From: Nitrospirota bacterium
GTDB lineage: Bacteria > Nitrospirota > Nitrospiria > JACQBW01
Direction of reading: 5' to 3'
Length of the DNA: 64,000 bases
NCBI GenBank assembly: GCA_016194305.1
Contig: JACQBW010000025.1
Coordinates: forward strand, 1 to 64,000
The position numbers and the translations under genes were made by a program. Positions 51,240 to 60,600 of this stretch are shown here, piece by piece (the first letter of the stretch is position 1; each line of letters opens with the position of its first letter). The notes beneath the pieces were generated by a model. The model did not search any database and was not told the DNA's origin. It was given only the letters and a program-made list of their open reading frames with translations.

Positions 51240-52249
51240 GTCAATTCCCATTCAAGCGGCAGGGACCCAACCGGATTAAGATCTAGAGTAGCGTATTGCT
51301 TCTTGTTATACCGTCCTATCGCTGCCATTGCAATCATGGCCGCATTGTCAGTGCAAAACCGGGGCGATGGAATGAGAATCTGAATCCCCTCCTTTTTCCC
51401 TTCTTCGTTCATTCGCTCTCTGAGGCGGGAGTTTGCGGCGACACCGCCCACGATGACCAGGCGCTCTACTTTGGATTGTACCGCCGCGGCAATGCTTTTT
51501 CTCACCAGGATATCCACGATCGCTTCCTGATAACTGGCCGCAATATCGGGCAAATAAAGTTGAATATTTTCTTCCTTTCTTTTTTCGAGAAAGGTTCGAA
51601 GCGAGGTCTTCAGTCCGCTAAAACTGAAATCAAGCGAGCCCTTCAGTTCAGCCCGGGGGAAATGAAATTTGTCCGGATCTCGCCCCAACGCAAGCCGGTC
51701 AATGACGGGTCCTCCCGGATAACCGAGATTTAACATTTTTCCTGCTTTATCCAGTGCCTCTCCTGCCGCATCGTCTAATGCATGACCCAGTGCCTGATAG
51801 GAGCCTTCATTTCTAACGCAATAAAGATTGGTATGTCCACCCGAGACCACGAGGGTGATAAACGGATATTTTAATTCCGGATTCTCAAGAAAGATAGAAT
51901 GGATATGCCCGGCCAGATGATGGACGCCGATCATGGGAATATCCAGTGCAAACGAAAGGGCCTTTCCAAACGATACTCCGACGATCAGCGCGCCGACCAA
52001 GCCCGGAGCAAAGGTGGCCGCTACCGCTGATAGCTCGGAGGCCGTGATATCCGCTTCCCTTAACGCCTCGTTCACCATGGGTTGAATCATCTCCATATGT
52101 TTACGGCTCGCCAACTCCGGTACGATGCCGCCGAAAGGGGCATGGGTCGCCACCTGGGTGGATAATAAATTGGAAAGGACGATTCTGCCGTCTTTCAATA
52201 TGGCAACGCCTGTTTCATCACAGGACGTTTCAATTGCAAGTAAATTCAT
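51236..52249 (-). CDS. tsaD: tRNA N6-adenosine threonylcarbamoyltransferase
   Basis: A 337-residue enzyme completing the t6A modification at position 37 of ANN-decoding tRNAs, together with TsaB and TsaE. IETSCDETGVAI opens the ASKHA fold. ELASRKHMEMI and HHLAGHIHS carry the iron-binding histidines, and LVVSGGHTNLY and VGGVAANSRLRE are nucleotide-site motifs. Length is normal. It overlaps dusB by 4 nt, a tRNA-modification pair. The partners tsaB and tsaE are not in this window. Confidence 0.95.
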   Translation of the reverse strand: MNLLAIETSCDETGVAILKDGRIVLSNLLSTQVATHAPFGGIVPELASRKHMEMIQPMVNEALREADITASELSAVAATFAPGLVGALIVGVSFGKALSFALDIPMIGVHHLAGHIHSIFLENPELKYPFITLVVSGGHTNLYCVRNEGSYQALGHALDDAAGEALDKAGKMLNLGYPGGPVIDRLALGRDPDKFHFPRAELKGSLDFSFSGLKTSLRTFLEKRKEENIQLYLPDIAASYQEAIVDILVRKSIAAAVQSKVERLVIVGGVAANSRLRERMNEEGKKEGIQILIPSPRFCTDNAAMIAMAAIGRYNKKQYATLDLNPVGSLPLEWELT

Positions 52250-52267
52250 ATTACCTTTTATATTCCT

Positions 52268-53116
52268 TTACCTGAGCAAGGTTGAGAGAGGCACCAGCTC
52301 CACATTTTCTACATCGACTCGGGTCAAAAAACGCTTCAATGCCCGAATCGTATTCTGCCTTGGATGTCCGATTGCAATTGCGCTTCCATTTTGATGAGCG
52401 AGGTGAACGAGATGTTCCAGCGCCTGACCAATTTCCTTTTCTCGATCGATATCGTCCAGGAAGACTTGCCTTTCGGCGGCCCTGATCCCCATTTTTTCCG
52501 CCAGGGAATAGGCTATGGACGAAGAGGTCGTACGACTATCTACAAAATAAAGATTTCGTGTCTTAATCTCATTTAAAATGATCCTCATTTTTGATTCGTC
52601 CGAGGTGATTTTGGATCCCATATGATTGTTCACCCCCTGGGCATCAGGAATCGCTTGGAGATCCAGCCTCACCTGACGAATGATCTCATCTGGATTCATG
52701 GATTGATAAATGGCTCCTTTTCCAGGATTCTCCACTGAACTTTCCGCTTCCATGGGAAGGTGGAGGAGAAGATCGTGATGTCCGTTCGATTGAATTTCTC
52801 TCGCTATTTTATTCGAATAGGTTTGAAAAGGCAAAATCGCAAAAGAGAGATTGGGATGGATGTTTCTAAGCCGATGAAATTCTCTCAGGTCGGGACCGAG
52901 ATCATCGATTAAGATGGCGATCTGATCTCTCCTCTTTTTTTCGGGACGCAAAGCCGTCTTTCCCTTTTCCATTCCGTATTGAGGCTTTATGAGATGGGAG
53001 GGTTTATTGAGTCTTCCGGCCTTCTCGATCGATTTCATAACGAGGAGGAAGCAAATGAAGAGGATAACCAGAGTTAAAAATATCGTTCTGAAAGACTTCT
53101 TTTTCCTCTTGCCCAC
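52268..53116 (-). CDS. Divergent polysaccharide deacetylase family protein (DUF610/YibQ)
   Basis: A 282-residue protein with a basic start, one N-terminal membrane anchor (about 10-28) and a periplasmic NodB-like barrel (about 65-280). Family landmarks are AILIDDLGPDLRE, SFAILPF, HDLLLHLPMEAE, NNHMGSKITSD, FVDSRTTSSS and AIGHPRQNT. The usual chitin/peptidoglycan deacetylase zinc site is only partly present, as expected for this divergent branch, whose substrate is not known. It lies downstream of the clpC terminator, 18 nt before tsaD. Confidence 0.88.
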   Translation of the reverse strand: MGKRKKKSFRTIFLTLVILFICFLLVMKSIEKAGRLNKPSHLIKPQYGMEKGKTALRPEKKRRDQIAILIDDLGPDLREFHRLRNIHPNLSFAILPFQTYSNKIAREIQSNGHHDLLLHLPMEAESSVENPGKGAIYQSMNPDEIIRQVRLDLQAIPDAQGVNNHMGSKITSDESKMRIILNEIKTRNLYFVDSRTTSSSIAYSLAEKMGIRAAERQVFLDDIDREKEIGQALEHLVHLAHQNGSAIAIGHPRQNTIRALKRFLTRVDVENVELVPLSTLLR

Positions 53117-53140
53117 GCAACCTCAACGCTATTTTCAAGA

Positions 53141-53181
53141 CAATAAAAAAACACACGTTCAAAATATCTGAACGTGTGTTT
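53141..53181 (-). terminator. Intrinsic terminator after clpC
   Basis: A perfect 13-bp stem AAACACACGTTCA/TGAACGTGTGTTT (53149-53161 and 53169-53181), a 7-nt loop and a T-rich run on the minus strand. It lies 40 nt past the clpC stop. Confidence 0.88.
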
Positions 53182-53221
53182 TAAATTCTGTTTCCAGAGG
53201 GGATTTTAAAAATCCGGCCAA

Positions 53222-55654
53222 CTACACTTCGGCCATCACCTCATTTTCAACAAACACCGGCAAATTCTCTTTCAACAACACCTTAATCTTTTTGATATCC
53301 TTAAAGCGCCCTTTTAAAATTTCCTCCGAAAGCGGATCTTCAAGTTTTCGCTGAATCGCTCTTCTCATCGGTCGAGCGCCGTAATTCGGCTCATATCCCT
53401 CTTTCACAAGCCATTTCTTTACTTCAGGCGTGACCTCCATTTGAAGTCCCTTAATCGCGATTCTCTTATTTACGTCATCCAGAAGCATATCCACAATTTT
53501 GAGGAGATGTTTTTTGTCCAGCTGATGGAAAACAACCATTTCGTCCAAACGATTCAAAAACTCGGGATTAAAAGTCTTTTTCAATTCAGCCATTATGCCG
53601 TCTTTCACTTTTTGATCCGCCTCTCCCTCTTCGCCCATTTTCTGGAAACCAAGGCTTGGCGCCTTTTCGACCAATCGAGCTCCCAGATTGGAGGTCATAA
53701 TTAAAACGGTATTTTTAAAATCGACTTTTCTTCCCAGGCTATCTGTCAGAACGCCGTCATCGAGAACCTGCAACAACACATTGAACAGATCAGGATGCGC
53801 TTTCTCAATCTCGTCGAAAAGGATTACAGAATACGGTCTGCGGCGGACTTTCTCGGTCAGCTGTCCCCCTTCTTCATATCCCACATATCCCGGAGGCGCG
53901 CCCATCAAACGGGAACTGCTGAACTTTTCCGAGTATTCAGACATGTCAATCCGGATCAAGGCATCCTCATCATCGAACATAAATTTGGCCAGAGTTCTCG
54001 CCAACTCCGTTTTACCGACTCCGGTAGGACCGAGAAATATAAATGACCCGATCGGCCTTCTTTCACCTTTCAATCCTGCGCGGGAACGACGGATGGCACG
54101 ACAGACCGCATCAATCGCCTCGTCCTGTCCTACAATTCTCTTGTGTAGTTCTTCCTCCATGTGGATGAGTTTTTTTGTCTCTTCCTCTTCCAAACGGAAG
54201 AGAGGAATCCCCGTCATCTTTGAGACCACATAGGCCACCTCTTCTTTATTGATATTCGGCTTGTTCTTCTCCTGCGTCTTTTTCCATTCTTTTTTCGAGT
54301 CTTCCATTAATCTCTTTAACCGCTCTTCCTCTTCTCTCAGACGTACCGCTTCTTCAAAATTTTGAAGCTTGATTGCGAGGTCCTTTTCCTTGGCAACTCT
54401 TTTAATTTCATTTTCAATATTCCGAATCTCCTGCGGCTGGGAATAGTTGATCAGTTTCGCTCTTGAACCGGCCTCGTCGATGACATCGATTGCCTTGTCA
54501 GGCAAAAATCGGTCCGTGATATACCGGTCCGACAGGCGGACTGCCTCGATGACCGCATCCTCGCTGATCTTTACGCCGTGATGCTCTTCATAACGGTCCT
54601 TCAATCCTTGTATGATCTGAATGGTCTGATCCATACTGGGAGGCTGGACAAAGATAGGCTGAAAACGTCTCTTGAGTGCAGAATCCTTTTCGATATGTTT
54701 TCGGTATTCATCCAGAGTCGTGGCACCGATGCACTGGACTTCCCCTCTTGCGAGGGCGGGCTTAAGCATATTAGAGGCATCGATCGAGCCCTCTGCCGCC
54801 CCGGCCCCGACCAGGGTATGTAATTCGTCAATAAAGATAATGACATTACCTGCGGTCATGATTTCTTTCATGACCACTTTGAGTCGCTCTTCAAACTGAC
54901 CGCGATATTTGGTTCCAGCGACCAGGGATCCGAGATCAAGCGCAATGACCCGTTGATTGAGCAGATTGTCGGGCACTTCGCTCGCAATAATTCTCTGTGC
55001 AAGTCCTTCCACAATCGCCGTTTTTCCGACACCAGATTCTCCAATTAAAACCGGGTTGTTTTTGGTTCTCCGGCTAAGGATCTGAAGAACGCGTTCAATT
55101 TCATCGGATCTACCTATGACCGGATCGAGAGTCCCTTCCGAAGCCAGTTGAGTCAAATCCCGGCCGAATTCATCCAGCGCCGGGGTATTGCTCTTTTTAT
55201 CTTTCTCTCTCGGGGATGTTTTTCTTAATAAGTTAATCGTCAACTGCCGGGCCGTTAAGAGATTTGAACCAAGGCTTCGAAGAATCTTTCCTCCGATTCC
55301 CTCTTCTTCTCTTAAAAGTCCGAGGAGCAGATGCTCGCTGCCAATATAGTTGTGGCCCAGGAGTTTAGCCTCTTCCATCGCATACTCAAGGACTTTCTTG
55401 ACACGCGGGGTAAATGGAATTTCCCCAAAGGTCATCGTGCTTCCGCCGCCCGGTAAATTTCTTTCAATTTCGAGACGAATTTGTTCGCTGGAAAGCCCCA
55501 TCTTTTTCAAGACGGCAAGTGCCATCCCGTCACCCTCCCTTAAGATAGCCAGGACAAGATGTTCCGTACCGAGATAGTCATTCTGATGTTTCTCGGCTTC
55601 CTCTCTGGCCAGGATGATGATTTTTCTTCCACGATCGGTGAATCTTTCGAACAT
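53222..55654 (-). CDS. clpC: ClpC AAA+ unfoldase of the Clp protease
   Basis: An 810-residue HSP100 ATPase. An N-terminal double repeat domain (about 1-145), first ATPase domain (Walker A GESGVGKT, Walker [12 protein letters not shown]), a middle region with a UVR-type helix hairpin ([19 protein letters not shown]) and a second ATPase domain (Walker [10 protein letters not shown], Walker [14 protein letters not shown]). This matches ClpC, which unfolds substrates for ClpP, and the UVR hairpin is its adaptor-contact feature. clpP is not nearby. Its own promoter and terminator make it a single-gene unit. Confidence 0.95.
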   Translation of the reverse strand: MFERFTDRGRKIIILAREEAEKHQNDYLGTEHLVLAILREGDGMALAVLKKMGLSSEQIRLEIERNLPGGGSTMTFGEIPFTPRVKKVLEYAMEEAKLLGHNYIGSEHLLLGLLREEEGIGGKILRSLGSNLLTARQLTINLLRKTSPREKDKKSNTPALDEFGRDLTQLASEGTLDPVIGRSDEIERVLQILSRRTKNNPVLIGESGVGKTAIVEGLAQRIIASEVPDNLLNQRVIALDLGSLVAGTKYRGQFEERLKVVMKEIMTAGNVIIFIDELHTLVGAGAAEGSIDASNMLKPALARGEVQCIGATTLDEYRKHIEKDSALKRRFQPIFVQPPSMDQTIQIIQGLKDRYEEHHGVKISEDAVIEAVRLSDRYITDRFLPDKAIDVIDEAGSRAKLINYSQPQEIRNIENEIKRVAKEKDLAIKLQNFEEAVRLREEEERLKRLMEDSKKEWKKTQEKNKPNINKEEVAYVVSKMTGIPLFRLEEEETKKLIHMEEELHKRIVGQDEAIDAVCRAIRRSRAGLKGERRPIGSFIFLGPTGVGKTELARTLAKFMFDDEDALIRIDMSEYSEKFSSSRLMGAPPGYVGYEEGGQLTEKVRRRPYSVILFDEIEKAHPDLFNVLLQVLDDGVLTDSLGRKVDFKNTVLIMTSNLGARLVEKAPSLGFQKMGEEGEADQKVKDGIMAELKKTFNPEFLNRLDEMVVFHQLDKKHLLKIVDMLLDDVNKRIAIKGLQMEVTPEVKKWLVKEGYEPNYGARPMRRAIQRKLEDPLSEEILKGRFKDIKKIKVLLKENLPVFVENEVMAEV

Positions 55655-55729
55655 TACGCCTCCTCCAACGGAAAAACTTTATGATCATTGCTTGATAAAG
55701 GCTTTCAGACTCGTCTACGCTTTATTTTA

Positions 55730-55759
55730 ATTTTAACCCCACCTTCAATATTCTGTCAA
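55730..55759 (-). promoter_or_regulatory. Sigma70-type promoter for clpC
   Basis: On the minus strand a perfect TTGACA (55759-55754), an 18-nt spacer and TAAAAT (55735-55730), about 75 nt upstream of the clpC start. No CIRCE-type heat-shock operator is apparent. Confidence 0.5.
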
Positions 55760-55882
55760 GTTTTTTCCCCTTCCGGCAACTTGTCGCGGCCGCATTACAG
55801 GCAATTTTGGGTTCACTTTTTGAATAATCAATGCTTTAATAGAACATCTTTTGGAATCACGATTTGAAAGACGTGTTTGACC

Positions 55883-57043
55883 ATGTTTGACGATACAATC
55901 GAAAAATTGAAAAAAGAGGGACTCTATCGCGCGCTTGCTTCCAGAATGCCTGGAAACGGACCAGAAATCGTGATAGACGGCAAAACGTATCTCTCATTCT
56001 CTTCCAACGATTATCTTGGACTCTCCCGTCATCCGAGGCTCATCGAAGCAGGCCAGGATGCTCTGAAACAATATGGAGCGGGAAGCGGCGCCTCAAGGCT
56101 CTTGTCGGGATCATTTCTTCCACATCTCACGTTTGAAAACGAAATTTCAAAATTTAAAAACACCGAATCGGCACTTCTCTTCGGATCCGGGTATCTCGCC
56201 AACCTTGCTCTACTCTCTGCCCTGCCAAAAGAAGGAGATCTTGTTCTGGCAGATCGCCTGAATCATGCCAGCCTGATGGACGGGTGCCGGCTTAGCCGGG
56301 CCACATTCAAACTCTTTAGACATCGTGATATCGATCATTTGAGATACCTTCTTGACAAAAAGTCGAAAAACCAGAAGGCCTGGATCATTTCAGAAGGGGT
56401 ATTCAGCATGGAGGGGGATCTTGCAGATCTTCCGGAACTTGTTTCCACTGCCCGGCAATTTCAAAGTGAACTCATCATCGACGATGCCCACGGATTCGGG
56501 GTCCTCGGAAAAAACGGACGTGGCACATTTGAGCATTTCAATCTGGAACGGGAGAACAGGATTGAAATGGGAACCCTGGGCAAAGCAGCCGGTCTTTACG
56601 GAGCATTTGTTGCAGGTTCAAAATCGCTGATTGACTATTTGATCAATCGGGCCAAGCCATTTATCTATACCACCTCTCTTCCTCCTGCCATTCCAGCTAT
56701 GGGAATTGTCGCTTTGCAACTCCTTTCCGAAGGCGAGGCGCTGAGATCCCGACTGAAAAAAAATCAAGCCATTTTCTACGCCCGCCTTCTTAAATCAGGT
56801 TTCTCGGTTACTGAAGGCATTACGCCGATTATTCCGATTTTGACAGGAGATAATTTTAAAACAATGGAATTTTCCAAAGCCCTGTTTGAAGAAGGCCTTT
56901 ATATACCTGCGATACGCCCTCCCACGGTTCCTGGAGGAAAGGGACGCCTGAGAATTTCACTTTCTGCCGCCCACAGTGAGGCTGATATTGAAATCTGTGT
57001 AAAACTGTTGACAAAATGGGGTAAACATTTTGGGATTATCTAG
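55883..57043 (+). CDS. bioF: 8-amino-7-oxononanoate synthase
   Basis: A 386-residue PLP enzyme that condenses pimeloyl thioester with alanine in biotin synthesis. Motifs include SFSSNDYLGLSRHP, YGAGSGASRLLSGS, ADRLNHASLMDGCRLS, IIDDAHGFGVLG and GTLGKAAGLYGAFV with the PLP lysine. Length is normal. The ATG at 55883 is used; an in-frame TTG two codons earlier is also possible. It is the first gene of a three-gene biotin operon; the next gene starts within its last 14 nt. Confidence 0.94.
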   Translation: MFDDTIEKLKKEGLYRALASRMPGNGPEIVIDGKTYLSFSSNDYLGLSRHPRLIEAGQDALKQYGAGSGASRLLSGSFLPHLTFENEISKFKNTESALLFGSGYLANLALLSALPKEGDLVLADRLNHASLMDGCRLSRATFKLFRHRDIDHLRYLLDKKSKNQKAWIISEGVFSMEGDLADLPELVSTARQFQSELIIDDAHGFGVLGKNGRGTFEHFNLERENRIEMGTLGKAAGLYGAFVAGSKSLIDYLINRAKPFIYTTSLPPAIPAMGIVALQLLSEGEALRSRLKKNQAIFYARLLKSGFSVTEGITPIIPILTGDNFKTMEFSKALFEEGLYIPAIRPPTVPGGKGRLRISLSAAHSEADIEICVKLLTKWGKHFGII

Positions 57044-57770
57044 ACAAAATGTCCTGATCGTCGGAGGCTCCGGCGGGCTTGGAATGGAACTCGCGAAAAC
57101 TTTTTATGAAAAGCGGGACCGTTTGGCGCTTCATTACTTTCGTTCCGGAAAAAAGGCCAAACTTCTGATGAATGAACTGGGGCACTCCTCAGAATCAGAT
57201 GATGCATTTACGTGCCAGGCCGATCTCCGGCAGGCGCATTCTGTCGATACGCTATTTGACTTGATCAAAAAAAGATGGTCTCATCTCGATGTTCTCATCC
57301 ACAGCGGAGGATTAAATGAAGACGCCCTTTTTTCAAAGATCAGTGAAACAGACTGGAATGAAACCGTAAAGATCAATCTGACAGGGGTCTTTTTATGCAT
57401 GAAACTTGCCGCTGGATGGATGATGGCCCAAAAGAAAGGTCACATTATTAATATTGCGTCGCGAAGCGGAATGACAGGACGAATCGGACAAGCGAGTTAC
57501 GCCGCTTCCAAAGCAGGAGTCATCGGACTCACGAAAGCGGCTTCATTGGAATGGGGCATGGATCAGATACAGGTTAATGCAGTTTTACCAGGTTACCTCC
57601 CGACACCGATGGGATTAAAACTTTCACTCCGGCATCAGCAGAAGATGGTTTTGGAAAACTCCCTTCACAAATCGTCTTCTTTGAAAGAAGTCGCTCAATT
57701 TATTTTCAATCTGAGCCGAATGGAAAATGTCTCGGGACAGGTTTTTAATCTTGACAGCAGGCTTATTTGA
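57030..57770 (+). CDS. FabG-like short-chain dehydrogenase in the biotin operon
   Basis: A 246-residue SDR with NAD(P)-binding VLIVGGSGGLGMELAK, the active-site serine in INIASRSGMTG and YAASKAG with the catalytic Tyr and Lys. The substrate lid is not diagnostic. The start is TTG, 14 nt inside bioF, with GGGG upstream; the ATG 17 codons later would remove the dinucleotide loop, so it is rejected. bioD follows at once. Position between bioF and bioD suggests work in pimeloyl-chain formation, in the way FabG acts in the BioC/BioH route, but no BioC or BioH is visible. Confidence 0.88.
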   Translation: MGLSRQNVLIVGGSGGLGMELAKTFYEKRDRLALHYFRSGKKAKLLMNELGHSSESDDAFTCQADLRQAHSVDTLFDLIKKRWSHLDVLIHSGGLNEDALFSKISETDWNETVKINLTGVFLCMKLAAGWMMAQKKGHIINIASRSGMTGRIGQASYAASKAGVIGLTKAASLEWGMDQIQVNAVLPGYLPTPMGLKLSLRHQQKMVLENSLHKSSSLKEVAQFIFNLSRMENVSGQVFNLDSRLI

Positions 57771-58448
57771 ATGGGGGGACTCATCGGCCGTCACAAGAGG
57801 TTTTTTATAGCCGGAACCGATACCGAAGTCGGCAAGACTTATTTTGCCTGCCGTTTTATCGAACAGCTGATCGCTCGGGGCGAAAAGGTCGGCATTCTTA
57901 AGCCCATTGAAACAGGCATTCTGACCAGAGAGGATTCGGATGCCGTACGCCTGATCACTGCTGCCCGCTCGAATATCCCGATAGAATCCGTCTCCCCTTA
58001 CCGGTTCAGAACCGCCGCCGCACCCCGAGTCGCAGCACGCCTGGAAAAGAGACGGATTGATCCTCGAAGAATTGTGACCTCTTTCGAGTCAATCTCTTCC
58101 CAGCACAGATGGATGGTCGTCGAAGGGGCAGGTGGATTGAGGGTGCCGATTCAGAAACATTACGATATGACCGACCTGATCCTTGCTCTCGGGATTCCTG
58201 TCATTCTGGTCTCCCTTCAGAGGATCGGAGCGATCAATCAGACCCTCCTGTCCCTCCATTTTGCAAAAGATCGGGGTTTGAATGTCCTGGCGGTCATATT
58301 GAATCAGCCTGAAGCATTTCCGGCGGAATCCCCTCTCCACGAAAACCAGAAAATGATCGGGGAGGAATGCGACGTTCCCATCCTGACTTTTAGGAGCAGA
58401 AAGTCCGAAGCGGGAAGGAACTTCTTTTGGAAGAAACTTCTCGGCTAG
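57771..58448 (+). CDS. bioD: Dethiobiotin synthetase
   Basis: A 225-residue ATP-dependent ligase forming the ureido ring of dethiobiotin from DAPA, CO2 and ATP. The P-loop IAGTDTEVGKTYFACRF begins near residue 13, KPIETGI is the substrate lysine region and VVEGAGGLRVPI the second nucleotide motif. Length is normal. The ATG follows the SDR stop directly (TGAATG). Its last 4 nt overlap the convergent HD-GYP gene. Confidence 0.94.
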   Translation: MGGLIGRHKRFFIAGTDTEVGKTYFACRFIEQLIARGEKVGILKPIETGILTREDSDAVRLITAARSNIPIESVSPYRFRTAAAPRVAARLEKRRIDPRRIVTSFESISSQHRWMVVEGAGGLRVPIQKHYDMTDLILALGIPVILVSLQRIGAINQTLLSLHFAKDRGLNVLAVILNQPEAFPAESPLHENQKMIGEECDVPILTFRSRKSEAGRNFFWKKLLG

Positions 58449-59878
58449 ACTTTTTCTTGAATGACTTCGATGAATATTTTGACCAGATCCGGATCAAACT
58501 GCTTGCCTGAATAACGGATCAATTCATTTATGGCCGTCTGTGCGGGAAGAGCTTTTCGATAAGGCCGGTCGGTGGTCATGGCGTCATAGGTGTCCAGGAT
58601 TGCAACAATCCTGGATGCCATCGGAATTTTTTCACCGGCAATACCTTCCGGATAACCGGTTCCGTCAAAACATTCCTGGTGATGATAGATGATCGGAGCG
58701 ACGGGCTTTAGAAATTTTATCTTTCTTAAAATATCTGCTCCAATTCTCGGGTGGAGCTTCATCTCATCATATTCAACCGGGGTCAGCTTTCCCGGTTTTC
58801 CCAATATCGCATCTTTTATGCCGATCTTTCCGATATCATGAAGGGCCGCCCCATATCTTAACTGTTTTCGATCCTCCTGGCTCATATTCAACTTATCCGC
58901 AAGCAATAGGGAATAATCGACCAGCCTGTCACAGTGACCGCTGGTGTAGGAATCTTTCGCCTCGATCGCGGAAGCCAGCGCCTTTAATGACTCAAAGTGA
59001 GCGTTTTCAAGTTCTTCGATCAGTCCGTAATTTTCGAGAATAATGGAAAGTTGATGGCCGATGATTGAAAAAAGCTCTTTGTCCGGTGGCAAAAAGCCAT
59101 TTTTCGAAACGCTCTTTAGGCAGATCAGGATGCCGCGGGTATCATATTTGGAATTCAGCGGATAAACCATGAGCGATGAGAAATGAAAGGATTTAATTTG
59201 TTCGAAAACATCCTGATATTCATTATCCGAATCTGAAATGAGCAGGGCTCTGAGGAGGTTTGAAAAACGCTGCTCAAGCCATCGAATAAGATCCGAAAGC
59301 TCGGCTCTGTATCCTGACTGATTCGTTTTTATTTCCTGAAAGACCGGTACGGAATACCCTTTCTCTCCGAAGGTGAATGAAACCAGATCGGCTCCCGATT
59401 CCCGGGAAATGAGCGTAAAGATCTGCTGGAAAATATCCCCCATTTTGGGTCTTTCAGCCAGATTTTGCGTCATTTCAAAAAGAGGCATTAAAAGTTTAAG
59501 CCTAACATTCTCTTTGATAATCCGGGATCTCCAGAGAGATTCTTCGACCGTATTTAACATCTCCTGGCGGGTAAACGGTTTCAGAATAAACCCGTAAATT
59601 CCGGTCTTTAGAAAATCGTTCCCGCTCTCGAGATCGTGGGGAGCAATCAGGAGCAGGCAGGGAATGTCACGGTAGGACTCCTTAATGATCGAAAAAAGAG
59701 AATGCATCTCTTTGAACATGAGATTGATAAGAACCAGGTCAAAAGATTCTTCATTCAAACGCTGGAGAGCCAGCTGGGCAGAATTCACCGCAAGAACAGA
59801 ATAATCTTTCAAGACTTTCAACGTCACTTGCCGAATCGAATCTTCCGAATCAATCAGGAGCAGCTTCTCATTTGCCAT
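58445..59878 (-). CDS. HD-GYP signalling protein with degenerate receiver and GAF domains
   Basis: A 477-residue cytoplasmic protein with a receiver-like domain (1-125), a GAF-like domain (about 140-290) and an HD-GYP domain (about 300-475). The receiver's phosphoacceptor is replaced: DLVLINLM has N52 where D is expected, and the acidic pocket reads LLLIDSED, so it is probably not phosphorylated. The HD-GYP catalytic motifs are intact: HDIGKIGI and HHQECFDGTGYP with DTYDAMTTDRPYR. It should hydrolyse cyclic di-GMP. It links this region to the window's PilZ and EAL-HDOD set. Confidence 0.92.
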   Translation of the reverse strand: MANEKLLLIDSEDSIRQVTLKVLKDYSVLAVNSAQLALQRLNEESFDLVLINLMFKEMHSLFSIIKESYRDIPCLLLIAPHDLESGNDFLKTGIYGFILKPFTRQEMLNTVEESLWRSRIIKENVRLKLLMPLFEMTQNLAERPKMGDIFQQIFTLISRESGADLVSFTFGEKGYSVPVFQEIKTNQSGYRAELSDLIRWLEQRFSNLLRALLISDSDNEYQDVFEQIKSFHFSSLMVYPLNSKYDTRGILICLKSVSKNGFLPPDKELFSIIGHQLSIILENYGLIEELENAHFESLKALASAIEAKDSYTSGHCDRLVDYSLLLADKLNMSQEDRKQLRYGAALHDIGKIGIKDAILGKPGKLTPVEYDEMKLHPRIGADILRKIKFLKPVAPIIYHHQECFDGTGYPEGIAGEKIPMASRIVAILDTYDAMTTDRPYRKALPAQTAINELIRYSGKQFDPDLVKIFIEVIQEKV

Positions 59879-59934
59879 CGACTTTTTCCCGCCTGGTTAA
59901 AATGGGGTTAGACTAGCCATTCCACCCTCTTTTG

Positions 59935-60588
59935 TCAATCAGTAATTTGGTCGTCTTTCATCACTTTTCGAACTTCTTCAAACAAGGTTTTCACGGCATA
60001 TTTAATATTATCCTGCTCCCAGACCGCCGATATAACGGCTGCCCCTTTTGCACCGCATTCAAAGACCTTTTCGATATTTGACGCCGAAATCCCTCCGATC
60101 GCAATGACAGGGAGTTCCACTCCCCGTGCAACCTCCTGAAGCGCTCGTGTTCCAAGTTCAACCGATTCGTTTTTCGTCCCCGATGTAAAGACAGACCCAA
60201 ATCCAATATAATCAGCCCCTCCCTTCTGGGCCTCCAGGGCCTGATTCAGGTTGTGCGTCGAAACTCCGATGATCCACTTTTTCCCCAGGAGTTTCCGCGC
60301 TTCTTTAATCGGTAAATCTTTCTGGCCGATATGAACGCCATCCGCGTCGGAAGCAAGGGCAATATCGAGATCGTCGTTGACAATATAAATAGCCCGATAC
60401 CGTGCAGTTAATTCCCGCAGCCTAATCGAGATTCGAAGTGCCTCCTTTTTGGAGCATTCTTTGTTTCTGTACTGGACAAACCGGATTCCTTCGGAAAGTG
60501 CTTCGTTCAAACGGGTAAAAAAGAGATCCGGATTTCCGATGGAAGGAGGGGTAATAAGACAAATCTTCGCCTGGAGAATAGAGGTCAC
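59935..60588 (-). CDS. thiE: Thiamine phosphate synthase
   Basis: A 217-residue TIM-barrel enzyme that joins the pyrimidine and thiazole halves of thiamine phosphate. Family motifs are VQYRNKE, VNDDLDIALASDADGVHIGQ and the GGADYIGFGSVFTSGTK phosphate loop, then AIGGISASNIEKV. Length is normal. The start is GTG. It follows accC with a 12-nt gap, so it is co-transcribed with the acetyl-CoA carboxylase genes. No thiamine-riboswitch is seen, but an operon-internal position would make one unnecessary. Confidence 0.93.
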   Translation of the reverse strand: MTSILQAKICLITPPSIGNPDLFFTRLNEALSEGIRFVQYRNKECSKKEALRISIRLRELTARYRAIYIVNDDLDIALASDADGVHIGQKDLPIKEARKLLGKKWIIGVSTHNLNQALEAQKGGADYIGFGSVFTSGTKNESVELGTRALQEVARGVELPVIAIGGISASNIEKVFECGAKGAAVISAVWEQDNIKYAVKTLFEEVRKVMKDDQITD

Positions 60589-60600
60589 GTCTATACGATC

